From contig CM076266.1 in the NCBI GenBank assembly GCA_038380795.1, positions 17,706,145 through 17,770,144 of the forward strand: a stretch of DNA of 64,000 nucleotides, given 5' to 3'. Each line of letters opens with the position of its first letter. The first letter of the stretch is position 1. The notes beneath the pieces were generated by a model. That model did not search any database, was not told where the DNA came from, and was given only the letters and a program-made list of their open reading frames with translations. Both the position numbers and the translations under genes were made by a program. Of the stretch, positions 41,436 to 52,700 are shown piece after piece. Source of the DNA: Pyrocephalus nanus. Taxonomy: Eukaryota; Chordata; Aves; Passeriformes; Tyrannidae.

Positions 41436-42839
41436 CTGCAGGTGAGTGAGAAACAAAAGCACCATATCAGGATCAATCGAAGTCTGAAAAAGGCAGTAGA
41501 TAAGAACTTAGAGGACGCTGCGCTCACCTAATCTACCTGCTCTACAGGGCAGATTTTGGCTGGCACCCACTAGGAATACATACATCTTTTAAAACCAAAA
41601 GCTTCACGGCTTTAGTAGAAGCCTTTCCCAAAGAGGGTGGGAACCAAAGGCCAGTTGATTCCTGGGGCAGCATAGGAAGACTAACCTGCACTTTTGTCCC
41701 TGAAACACATAATAATAATCTACCATCAGAACAGTATAGGTTATTACAATGCCTGTGAAATTTTTCACATTTCAGTGACTCCTTGAAATTAAAAGCCACC
41801 AGACCACTTCAGCAGGACCTGGTTCTGTCCATATTTTACATTTGCACGCTTATAAATATCATACATATTTTAAACTAGGCACGTTTACTTTTCCCCCAAA
41901 ATCATCTGTAGAAACAGTATCTTTATTCAGTTTTACAAGCTACTGCCTATGTTGTTTATACACAAGTGACTTGTAGTAGTTATTGTTACCATGCCACCAA
42001 CTAGAAGTCAGTATTACATGACTAACACGAAGCAATAACTACCTAAGACCACGGTGTCTCTACCAATTGTTTACATTATTGCAAATGGATGGAGATTTCT
42101 TATGTTTGCAGCCATACACCAATCATACACCGGATGGAGAAGTCACAGTTAACAGGCAGAATGTGTCCACACTCCTGACAGTGATGTTGAGTTCCCCTGC
42201 AGCTACCCATCAACTGATTTAATTGCCTCACAATCAAAGACAGCAATAAATTTATTTGCCTTGCAGCCTTCTGGAATAACAATAGTTTCTAACCACATCT
42301 CACTGCTCCTGAGAAGGAGTCTCAAGGCAGAGAAACACACACTGCTACTGCTACCTGAACACCCATGGGCTAAGGCTGCTTTTGAAAGATGATGCTTGTT
42401 TTAGAGGGAGGACAATTTGACTCAGTAATCAGAAGGCTGTATCAACTAAAAAAAATTAAAAACAAAAATTAAAGGAAGGGAGAGTAAAAAGGAACATAAT
42501 TTATTCACTGGAGGAAAAAAAATGCAAACAAAATGGCCTGCCTGAAAAAGCAGCTTAAAAAAGGCAAATTCAAATATACCAAAAAAGGAGACATGAATGT
42601 TATGGAGAAGGGGAAGGGAATTCCTTCAGTGGAGTGGAATGCAATTTTAACTACACAATACACCTTTCTCAGCAGGGTTTTTCAGCCTAGGCAGAGTGTT
42701 ATGCTAAAGCAATTATAGTCTTTCTGGAGTTTTTCTAGCTGTAAAGCGCACCCAAGGAAACCTCCATGGAGACCCAGAAAAGGAGGCTGAAGGCGACCCC
42801 AGGAGACATTACCTTCTCCTTCTCCAGCTGCAATGCAGA

Positions 42840-43020
42840 ATCACCTGTACCTATATTATTCCTGACAGACCTATCTAACCTGCTCCTAAAGAGCAGTAGT
42901 AACAGCAACTCCACAGCCACCTCTGACAACCTGTAGCAGTGCTTCGCTGTCCCTACTGTGAGAAAGGTCTTCCTAAAGCCTAATCTCAGTCAGTCTCCCC
43001 TCACCACATGGTGCAGAACT
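42840..43020 (-). mobile_element. CR1-like LINE fragment, antisense
   Basis: The plus strand contains CTGACAGACCTATCTAACCTGCTCC, AACTCCACAGCCACCTCTGACAACCTGTAGCAGTGCTTC and GTGAGAAAGGTCTTCCTAA. This is the reverse complement of CR1 3' region motifs (GAGGTGGTGGA-type, CACTGGAACAGG-type, TTAGGAAGAC-type). It is diverged, and its ends are approximate. Confidence 0.7.
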
Positions 43021-44360
43021 GGCACCTGGGTGATTTGTACTTTACCCCTAACAAGCCACATGCATGCTTCTTTAGCTAAGACAGTAACTAATCTTGGCAT
43101 CGTTATTAACCCTCTTTAGTATGTGTGGCAACTAGGACTAGTTTCGATTTCTCAAGGACATCACGTTGACAGCTCCATTAGAAGTCAAATTTGACCACTC
43201 CCTCTGGAAAACAGGCCTGACAGACTTTAGGCAGAGCCTGAAAACTGAGAAGGGTGCTTTTAAAAATTTGCACCTCTGTGAGTTTCCTTTTGCCCATTGA
43301 TACCAATAAGGAAGTTAATAACTGCTTTCCAAAGTTCATTGAAAGATTAATTGATTCTCCATAAATTGGCAGGAACCATACAGCTTTTAATCACCAATGT
43401 CATTTTTACCAATGGGGAAAAAAAAAAAATCTATACATTTCATATTGAGACGATCTGACTTTACCTGTTACTAAATCACATTAACATGTTTCTGATCTCC
43501 TTATGCACTCATCTAAGTATCTGCATGACGAATATTAAGATACATGACATTATCAGCTCAGATTCTACTTCAGCTTTTCCATCTCTAATTTTTCTTCTAA
43601 TGTAATCACAACTTTTACGAAAACAAAGAAACTATCAAGAATAACAAAAAAAAATCATCCAAACATCAGTAAAGATTCCAGAGGAAAGAAACGTTTTTTG
43701 TTTGTGTTTCTAAGGACCAAGAATGTGCACGTTATATATGTTATTAGCCAACCTATTGGGAGGGGAAGGCTGATTCTTCACCTAAGCAAGTGGCTAAGAG
43801 GCAAGACATGAGAGGAATAAACATAATTTAGAGATGTGCAAGTAAAATTGATAGTCCCAGTGGGATCCAAAAGAAATATTTATTTTTAATTTCTCATGTG
43901 TTATGCAGAGTAATGTTGTTTTGTGTTATGTTACATCGTGACACGTCATATGTCAACCTGATGCAATGCAGTTAAAAACGTATTTTGGACTGAATAGCTG
44001 AATGTCTGATCCAAATTTCGCTGTTTTCTTTAATAACCAAGGAAATGGAGGAGGGAAAATCCACCTAAAAACAGTCTGAATAATTGATTCTCTGATATCA
44101 CTGTGTAAAACATTCTTGAAAGGTTTGCTTTTAAAAAGGTGAGTTTTAAAAAAGAAATCCACACCCTGAAAGAGTGTGTGTGATAACTCAGGCACTGCCA
44201 GTAAGAAAAACTGGCTGGCCTAGAAATAAACCTTAAATACCGGGTGTAACAAGACTGCAAAAGACAGTCAGCATGAAAAGAGTTCCTGCTATATTTAGCT
44301 TCTGAGTTGTTGTTTATTTCCTTTTGGGAGAGTTTCAATCACATCATATTTTATGGTTTG

Positions 44361-44431
44361 CTTCTCTTTTTTTTTTCTTTTTTTTTTCCTGTTCTTTTTT
44401 TCTTTTATTTTTCTTCTTTTTCCTTTCTGAA
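44361..44431 (+). repeat. T-rich low-complexity tract
   Basis: T runs interrupted by C and single G residues lie deep inside the 8.3-kb intron. They are A-rich on the coding strand, so this is not a pyrimidine tract for BMPER splicing. Confidence 0.9.
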
Positions 44432-46568
44432 ACAAACAAGTCTTTCTGCTTGGTAGTTTTTGAAATCTATTGGAGGCACCGATTCTCTAGTTGGGATTGT
44501 GTGTGACTTGCTACTCTGTTGGGACATAACGGATGGAGGGGTGTTGCTGCATCACCAATGTTCCCCAGCACTGGAATATGAAATTTCCCAGCTTATGCAC
44601 ATGGGTGAAGATCTTTCCCTTTCCTTCCTACAGTAAATTGTTCCCAGCCTATTGCTTGTACTCCTTGTCTCTCTCAGCTGTCCAGGATAGAATTAGAAAA
44701 GGGCAATTATATACAATACTTCCCCCTAAGGCCTCCCTAGATTCCAATTACTTTTAGTTTAGGGACTTTCTGAGCTAGGCATGATTTCCCCTAATTTACT
44801 AACTTTTGATAGACTTATTTTCTGTGAATTTGTCCAGTCTTTCCTTGAATCCAAAAATGTTATACCTTTGTGTCCTAAAAAAGCACTGACACAGAGCTAT
44901 GTTCAGGAGGCTGTGATTTTCAAAACACCCCAGGCTCTCAACTCTGATTAAACATTATTGGGAGCTGGATGCAAACACCTTTAGATATCTTTGGAAATCC
45001 TGCATGTCACTTCCAAAACCATATTGAAAACTTCTGACATTCATAGAAGCTTTTGGGAGCTTGTCAGTTTTCACATTTGTTCTTTAAGCAACTAAATACG
45101 GACTTCACCCTTTTACATTTGACAATATCAAACTATATGCGTGATGCATGCAGTTTGTTCAGCTTCCACCTCAGGCTCTACAGCTTACTTGCAAACTAAT
45201 AATAGCATTTAGGTGCTAAAGTGAATACTATAGAACCCCTGGCATGCTTTCCTTGCATTTACAAATCATGCTCCCAATTCACATGAAATAGTGGCTTTCA
45301 TTAGAAAAAGTAATGGGGAAGGTAACTATGGGCAAGGAGCACCATTTCTGAAAACACATTTAGCTGTACAAAAAAAGGAAGCTAAAAAAGCAACATCATG
45401 GAAAAGAACACATTAGCATTCCCTAAGTTTTAACATACTCTCAGAAAGAAAAAAGTATCTCAACCTGTTTGGCCAATACGGAGGGATAAAAGTCTGAAAG
45501 ACCACTCATTTCCAGTAACTAGTGTGCTGAGTAAAGGTAAGGACCGCTTATTGAAACAAGTGGTTGCCAAAACGTACCTTTCTTCCTTCTACCCAATGCC
45601 CCCATTCCCCCAGACAGTATTTAGCCTTTTTAGAAAGGCAAAATATATATACTGCTTAGTGGAGGCCAGACAGACAGTCAGCACACACATCCTGACCAGC
45701 CGGAGAGCATGAGCGCATTGGCTGGGCAATTAGCACACTTGTAGCTCCAGACCAGCCTCAGGATATATTGTCTCTAGCTGGGTTTATTATTTGTTGGGAT
45801 ATAAAGGAAATGGGACACAAATCCATAGGAAACCAGGCTCTGTTAGCTCTGGTGCTCATGGAATAGCTTGTTTTGTTTTTTCAGGAGATCAGAGCAGTCA
45901 ATTGAAGTCCAAGATGTCCAGATGTCTGGTCACACTCTTCTGGGCTTGTAGGTAGTTAAGAGTGGCCAAGAAAAATATACTTTAAATTATAACTATAATT
46001 GGTTTGGACACTTTCTAAGCAAGGAGAGGGAGGGAAAAATACAAGTTTACCAGTTAAGGGTGTTCTGATTGCACATCTATAATTCAAAAATATCTCAGCT
46101 TTTTAAAAATAAAATGAAACTTTGAATGCAATTAGCCCATATGCTGAATTAAGCACTAAATCAAACAGAAGACATTATTAACTTTTGAAAACTAGCTACA
46201 GAACATGCATAATAGAATTTCATTAGGTTTTCTGTAAAAAATGCATAGCCATAGAGTACTTTCCTCATAACTACTGCATAGTGCAGCTTGATATAATACA
46301 CATTACAAGGTGTGGTGTCAAAAACTCCACAGGAGTCTTTATGGTCTATTTTATAAATAAAAGAGCTATTCCAATTTGTCCAAATACATATTTATACAGT
46401 AGACCATCACAGCTGAAATGGGAGGTAAATCATGAACAGTATTTCAGTATGAATACACAATTGCAGTCTTTTTGTTGGTGTATTTCTCCATGGCAAGGAA
46501 ATAACACAGGTAATGGGAGCCTATGTAGTCCTTTCATCCCACTACCTGCTCTCACAGGTACCTCCAAT

Positions 46569-46618
46569 GCATAACCCCTTTTCATAACCCCTTTTTGTTT
46601 GTTTGTTTGTTTGTTTGC
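46569..46618 (+). repeat. 13-bp duplication followed by a TTTG microsatellite
   Basis: CATAACCCCTTTT occurs twice in tandem (about 46570-46595), directly followed by about six TTTG units (46593-46618). Confidence 0.9.
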
Positions 46619-48139
46619 TTTGAGGAATCAGTACTTTTTTTTCAGTATTTCTATAAAAACACATAAAAAGGATACAGGACCAAGTGAAGGACCAGGTGAA
46701 AGTACTAACCTTTCACTCCTAAGGCTGGGTCCAAATGTCCTTGAATTTTCGTTAGCTCCATTGATCATTTTGTCAATTAAAAACCCCGCAGAATGATTTG
46801 TATTGTACGAAATTTTCTGCCCCAAAAGAGGCCTTTACTGCAAAACTAATCATGTGTACTGCTAGACCTATGACTATAGTCCACTTTGAAAAAACTTCAT
46901 CCACAAAATCTCATAATGATTTGGGTAAGACTGCGTTAAGATTATTATTGATCATGATTAAAATACACCTACATGGTTTCAATAGGAAGTTTTCATACTG
47001 TGTGCTATAACTGCAGCAAGGCCTATCAATTCTTCCTTGTCAAGAACAAAGACTTAACCTTCACTGCAAATTCCTGTATTTGTCTGAAGCTGAGAGCAGT
47101 CTGTTAATGTTATTTGAACTCAGGTTTAATGTTTTCTTATTTTTAATATGAAAATTACCTTCGTCTAACATAGGATTACTAATTTATGGAATTGACGTCA
47201 GTGGTGATTTTTCTAAATCAAACCCAAAAGAGTACATTTCATTACATTTTTTTACAGCAGCATAAACTAAACTGTTGAATTTTCCACCGGTATGACCACT
47301 GTGTTTAATTAGTGATAACTGTACGCCAGCCATAGAGCTTTAACAGCAACATGCCAAAACTAACTCCAGTTAACTTCAGCAACAGTGGACAAAAGAGACC
47401 CTCCAGCACTTAAGGAGATGAGGTACTTTTTCTCTCTGCAACAAACTACTTTGAAAGTAAACCTTTGATTATTTTTTTTTTCCGTTTAATGCGTATTCTT
47501 TCACAACATGACTGGTTTTGACCCACTTCATAGAAACTGGCTGCTTTTAAACCATACTCAAAGCTCTCCTGCGTACAGTATGTTCTTGTACCTCCCTATG
47601 TTGTTTTTACTCTGGAAAATTAATATCTGCTGGATCGCCAGAAATGTTTGGTGTCCTAGTATGTGGAAAGAGGATCAACATGAGTGGGTGAGGGAAAGGA
47701 CTGTGCACGTACATCTTATCAGAAATTGCCTGAATTAGCAAAGTTCCTAATTACTACCTGAGATTGTGATCATCACTGAAATCCTTATGCCTTCTGCTGG
47801 TCTTGTAATGAGATTTATAGCAGTTCTGGTGCAAAGGTGGAATTAGTTCCTTGCACTGTTAAAATGCTAATGTTCAAACAGATAGCAATAGCCACCACTG
47901 CTATATGACAAGTGTGTATTTAAGCTCTTTCATTACATTACCTGATAAAAGCTAGGAATGCCCTTTTAATTATAAAAGCTTAGAAACAGCTCTCCCTCAA
48001 ATGCTAAATGGGTCCATAGGGAGACAAATCTCAGGACCCCTCTGTCTCATGTGCAGTGGTGGTACAGCCAGTGCAATGCAGACAGGACCCACAAGTCCCT
48101 TGATCCCTTCTCATGAGGGAACAAGGCTGTTTATCCTGA

Positions 48140-48265
48140 AGGCTTTGGAGACACCTAAGAGCAGTCTGACAGCACCCAGAAGGAGGTCACTGGGAAGATG
48201 GAGCCAGGCTCTCTACAGATCTGCATGGCTGGAGGACAAGCAACAATGGTCTGCCCTGAATTTCT
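48140..48265 (+). mobile_element. CR1-like LINE fragment, sense to the plus strand
   Basis: GAAGGAGGTCACTGGGAAGATGG, GAGCCAGGCTCTCTACAG and CATGGCTGGAGGACAAGCAACAATGG follow the order of a mid-3' CR1 segment (GAGGT..., GAGCCAGGCTCTT..., GAGGACAAG...AATGG). The upstream part from about 48000 may be an older piece of the same element. No tail is seen. Confidence 0.5.
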
Positions 48266-49713
48266 CATTGTGTAATCATGACTATTCTCCTCTTATATCA
48301 TCAAGAAGTTCTGAATTTTTAGGTAACCTGGTTCATAGATGAGTTATTTTTACTTTCAAGAAGTCTGGGGTTTTGCCTCCTTCTCCCATGAAACAATTAT
48401 GACAAGTCATCACTCTGACAGCATTTCTGAAGGAATCACTGTACTGTCTTCTTTTTAACCTCTTACAGTAGAGGGTCTCCTGTGCTTTGAGGGAATGGCT
48501 GGCCCCATTATTTTCCTCCACTCTCATATTACAAAAGAACACATGAGAAAGGTTAAGTGATACTGAAACAAGAAAAGAGGCGAGATAGAGATGGAGAAAT
48601 CCATGACACTAACGATATGTCATTTTTGAACAAAGGTCTGTGCAAATTTCTTCTCCCATGAAACTGGCCTAACATAAAATCCACTGCCAGTCAATTGAGT
48701 CCTCTTTCATTTCTTCCTCTGCTCAGCATTATTTCAAGTGTTTGCAAAGCTGTCACTTGTATTTAATTTCATTCTGATAATGAAGACGTGCAAATTAGAT
48801 TTATTTCATCCCAAGTTACACATTTCAAAATAATTGAGCTGCTGAGTGTAAAGCCAGATATTTAGCATATGGAATTTGTGCAACCCAAGAAGCACCCAGA
48901 ACTGAGCCAATCAGCAAAACCGTTTGATTTTAGACAAAAGAACAGGAACACTCTCCTTAAAAACCAGTTCCTTCTCTCAGAAACCTTCCTATAGATTATA
49001 AACCCCTATTTTAGTAGTCTGTCCCTATTAGGTAAAATACTTAAACATGTTCTGAAGGAATTACGTAATGGTATCCTGTTAACTTCAGGGAAGACAGGTC
49101 TCCCTGTTGACCTAAATAGACTAGTTTAAAGGTAAGTATTTGTGCAAGTGCTTTGCTGACTAGGAGAGAACACAAGTGATATAACAATTTAATGATTGTT
49201 CCTGAAGTGAAGAGTAGAGGGATAAAAAAGGAATGGTTGAACTAAACAACACAAAGAAAGAAAGATAGTTGTCTATTCCACTTTCCACTGCTGCCCCAGA
49301 CTGTTTCTCAGATTTCTGTACATCTTTTTTTTAAGTCTCATCTGCAGAGGTGCTGGATTATATATACACATAGCTGGACTGTTAGTTACAGGTATAAAAG
49401 GGACCCAAGTCATAACAGTTATAACTCTATTAATTTTTGTGTTTTATTGCCTACAAATTTCACAGGCCAACTACATCCTTCAAAATGCAGCACCTCAGTT
49501 TTGAAAAAATAGTGTCATTTTGAAAAAAATAAAATACCTAAGCATTTTATTTTAAATTTACAGATTTATAGGAGGCAAAATCCATGGTCAACAATAATCA
49601 CCTGCCCTTTAGTCGCCTCTAAAAAGAAGGCAAAAAAGTAGACATACTTCTACTATATTTATTTTTGCAGAAAGAATAAAAAAGAATTTAAAGAATGTGA
49701 AGAAAGAACTTAC

Positions 49714-49759
49714 TTTCAGTGCAAATAGGACAGCATCCTTTTCTGTTCAGGATTTTACC
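49714..49759 (-). CDS. BMPER: BMPER 46-nt microexon closing VWC5
   Basis: This tiny exon is too short to show as an open reading frame on its own. It was found by looking for the missing end of VWC5. It encodes GKILNRKGCCPICTE plus the first base of a Lys codon, with the final CCxxC motif (GCCPIC) of the domain. The acceptor is CCCTATTAG and the donor is AAA|GTAAGT. Entry phase 0 and exit phase 1 fit the neighbouring exons, since the next exon begins AG to complete Lys. The peptide matches my memory of human BMPER over all 15 residues. Skipping it would shift the frame ahead of the VWD domain. Confidence 0.96.
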
Positions 49760-52700
49760 CTAATAGGGAGAAAGACAGGCTGTTTTAATGAAAGAGTTTT
49801 TGGAGCAATGACTGCGTCATGTTGTAAGACTGGATAAGCCCTTGAAAATATTTCAAGTTGTGTTTCAACTCAGTGCCCTGGTTACAGCTTCAAATATCAG
49901 GTGCTAAAAACAGAACTATTCAGAGAGCTTCCTGGCAGCCTTATAAGAAATGAAATACTAAAAGGGTTCTCTGTTACCACTTTTCTCTTTAGAGAGAGTG
50001 TGAGAGAATTGACTAGTCATTAGGTTAACAAGATTGTTACCTTTCCCCCACCTCCCCAAAATATAAACAATACATTTCCCATGCATTCCCTTTTAGTCAT
50101 GACACAGAGGCAATCTGCTCCACCCCAGGCCCCTCCCAAATCCTTCATTATTCATATAAAAAGGAAAGGAGGGAGGGAAGGATGAAGGAAGGAAATGAAA
50201 GGAAGGAAAAGGGAGGAAGAAAGAGAGAGAGAAAGAAAGAAAAAGAGAGAAGGAAAGAAGGAAGGGAAGGAAAGAAAGAAGGAAAGAAAGAGAGAAGGAA
50301 AGAAAGAGAGAAGGAAAGAAAGAGAGAAGGAAAGAAAGAGAGAAGGAAAGAAAGAAGGAAGGAAAAAAAGAAGGAAGGAAAGAAGGAAGGAAGGAAGTAA
50401 AGAAGGAAAGAAGCAAAGAACTGATAGAGGTCTAGTATGTCCCCAGTGAAGTAAATGGGCAGGCATCCAAGGATGTGCAATATTTAAAAGCAAACAATTT
50501 GGTCTCATCATATCAACATGGATAAAGGGTTTGAACATTTATCTACCACTCTGCCCAGGTCAATTCTACTTACAGTTGTGTCTTATGCAAGAATTACTAG
50601 AAGCAGGAGGCACGCCTCTGTATGCCTAAATTCATGCTCCTTTTCAGTCTTCATCAACTTAAAAGATGTTCTACCTGATTTTTTTTAATTTAAATTCCCT
50701 AAAGTGGAATTTAAATTCAAGCTAGTGGATACACCTAGAAAATTTCAGTCTAAACAAGGTGTTTTTCCAAGCAAAACCTGTTGTTGGTTTTAACAGAATT
50801 TATGGTGACATTTGAGCTCAAATGTGTTCCCATATAGGGAATACCCCAGCACTGACCCTTTGCTCCAACAGCAGCTGAAAACAGAGAAAGTCCCCTCTGT
50901 ATGATTACTGCTCCTGTTCCCAGCCAAGCAGGTGAACAAGGTGAGGCCAGCAAGAGCAAGAAAATGGAGCTGTGCTATCCTACCCACTCAACAGCACAGA
51001 AAACTTGTGAAAACAGAAAAAAATAGGTGGCAGGTCTATGCTGAGAGCAGGGAAATGGGCAAAAGCAGCAACGCCTATTGCTTTCTGCCTACAGTGCTCC
51101 CAAGCTTTGACAATGAGCATGGGGAGAAATGAACTCCAAGCATCTGCTGGCAGACTGGAGTGGAGCACGCTCCATCCTGCCCTTGCTTGATGCACACAGA
51201 ATGAGTGCTTGGTGATGAATGCACTTGGGCACATCATCCACAAGGCACAGAAGAAGCTCAGTGTAAGCTTGTCTTTGAATGTGCATCTCCATGTGAACAG
51301 ACTTGAGGCACATCTGGATTTGAGAGAAGGGCTGGATCAGAGTTTCACTGGCAGTGTGGGCAGCGCTTAAGATGTTTGTGAGACAACCAGGCCCCAGAGC
51401 AAAGAGAATAACAGAGGACCAGGCAGCAACAGGGAGGCCTATCCAGCACCTGCTAGAACAAAACCACTTGAAGGAGGAACCATTAAAACCACACAGAAAT
51501 AGGGAGCTTGGCAACACATATTTCTATGAACGGAACACATGCAGCTGAATGCCACACAGTGCACTGCACAGCCTTACCTCGCCGTTTCAATAAAAGAGTT
51601 GAAATCATCAGCCGAGCTGGAAGTGGCAAGAATTCAAGTGAAATTGGATTCTCCAAGGCAGCCTGCTGAGGCTGGTTACTTGAGCCACCATGTTGGCCCG
51701 AGATCCTGTTTTTGTCTTGTAGAATAAGGAAACCCATTATTGCTAACATGTGCTGCAAGAGTTCGTTAGCATTGAGGGTTCCCTTAGGAGTGGGCTAAGT
51801 GATGTGATCCCATTTTTCCCTATGAATATTTATAAGCAGACCACATTTGAGTCTATTTATTTTCTGGGATTTTTCTTCTTTTTTATGAGGTTTTCAATTT
51901 TAATGTCTGAGGTTTTTATTTTATATTTTTTTGGAGGCAAAACTAATTGCTGAGGGGAGGGGGTTGTTTAGTTGTGCAATAGCAACAGCTGTTGTTTTTT
52001 TGTGCCTCATTTGGCACTAGAGTAAAAACAGCAACTTTTTGTTTGTAATAATAACAGATGTGTATAACAGTAAATGCAGTCTGTGCTAGAGATGGGAGAG
52101 TGTGTTCTGAATAAATTTTCAGCTCACTTGAAGTTCATGGGTTCAAAATTTACCCACAGAATCAAACTCTGCAAATGTCTTCACATTCTGTGAATATAAT
52201 TCTATTAACTTTTGCCTTGGAGCTCACAAGAGGCTGCATGCTGTAAAATTCACCAGGCTCTCCTCTTGCAGTACAAAAAGAGACATGTTCATGACCACTG
52301 CTCATTACCATAGACTTAAGATGTTACTGAGGAATGTAAAGGCACAAGGAGAGGGGGCAGACAAAAGTTGGTAAGGATGGGTAATCAGAAAGGAGATGGC
52401 ACAAAGCAAGAAAGAGGCTCAAGCAGAGCTAGGGCAAGTAAATAGCAAGTTAGGTATGAAAAGTTCTAAAGGAATTTCTGAAACTCAGTCTTGCCAAGTA
52501 TTGAGATTACTCCCTTTCTTTAAAGTATTTAAGCATGTGTTTAAGTTTAAGCACATATGGAGGGCCCATAATTAACTAACTTCAGCAGAACTGGACACAT
52601 GCTTAATAGATTTGCTGGATGGGGGCCAGCATGTACCACACCTTGCAGGCTGACACTCCTGGTAAATTGAGAGAGGGAATATCTATTTGGAGTCAGTGGT

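Larger units (their letters stand above)
41436..49713 (-). other. BMPER: BMPER intron, 8278 nt, downstream of the microexon
   Basis: This intron lies between the microexon and the first VWD exon. It holds two CR1-like pieces (42840-43020, minus; 48140-48265, plus), a T-rich tract at 44361-44431, and a TTTG repeat at 46593-46618 next to a 13-bp duplication. No coding sequence is recognised. Confidence 0.8.

Noticed and set aside
50093..50538. Long overlapping open frames (polySer/Phe/Leu or polyLys/Glu)
   Set aside because: They are translations of the purine tract and are low-complexity artefacts.
51089..51517. 142-codon minus-strand open stretch in a GC-richer patch
   Set aside because: No family was recognised and the composition is repetitive and hydrophobic. 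It may be an old unannotated repeat, but nothing decides it.
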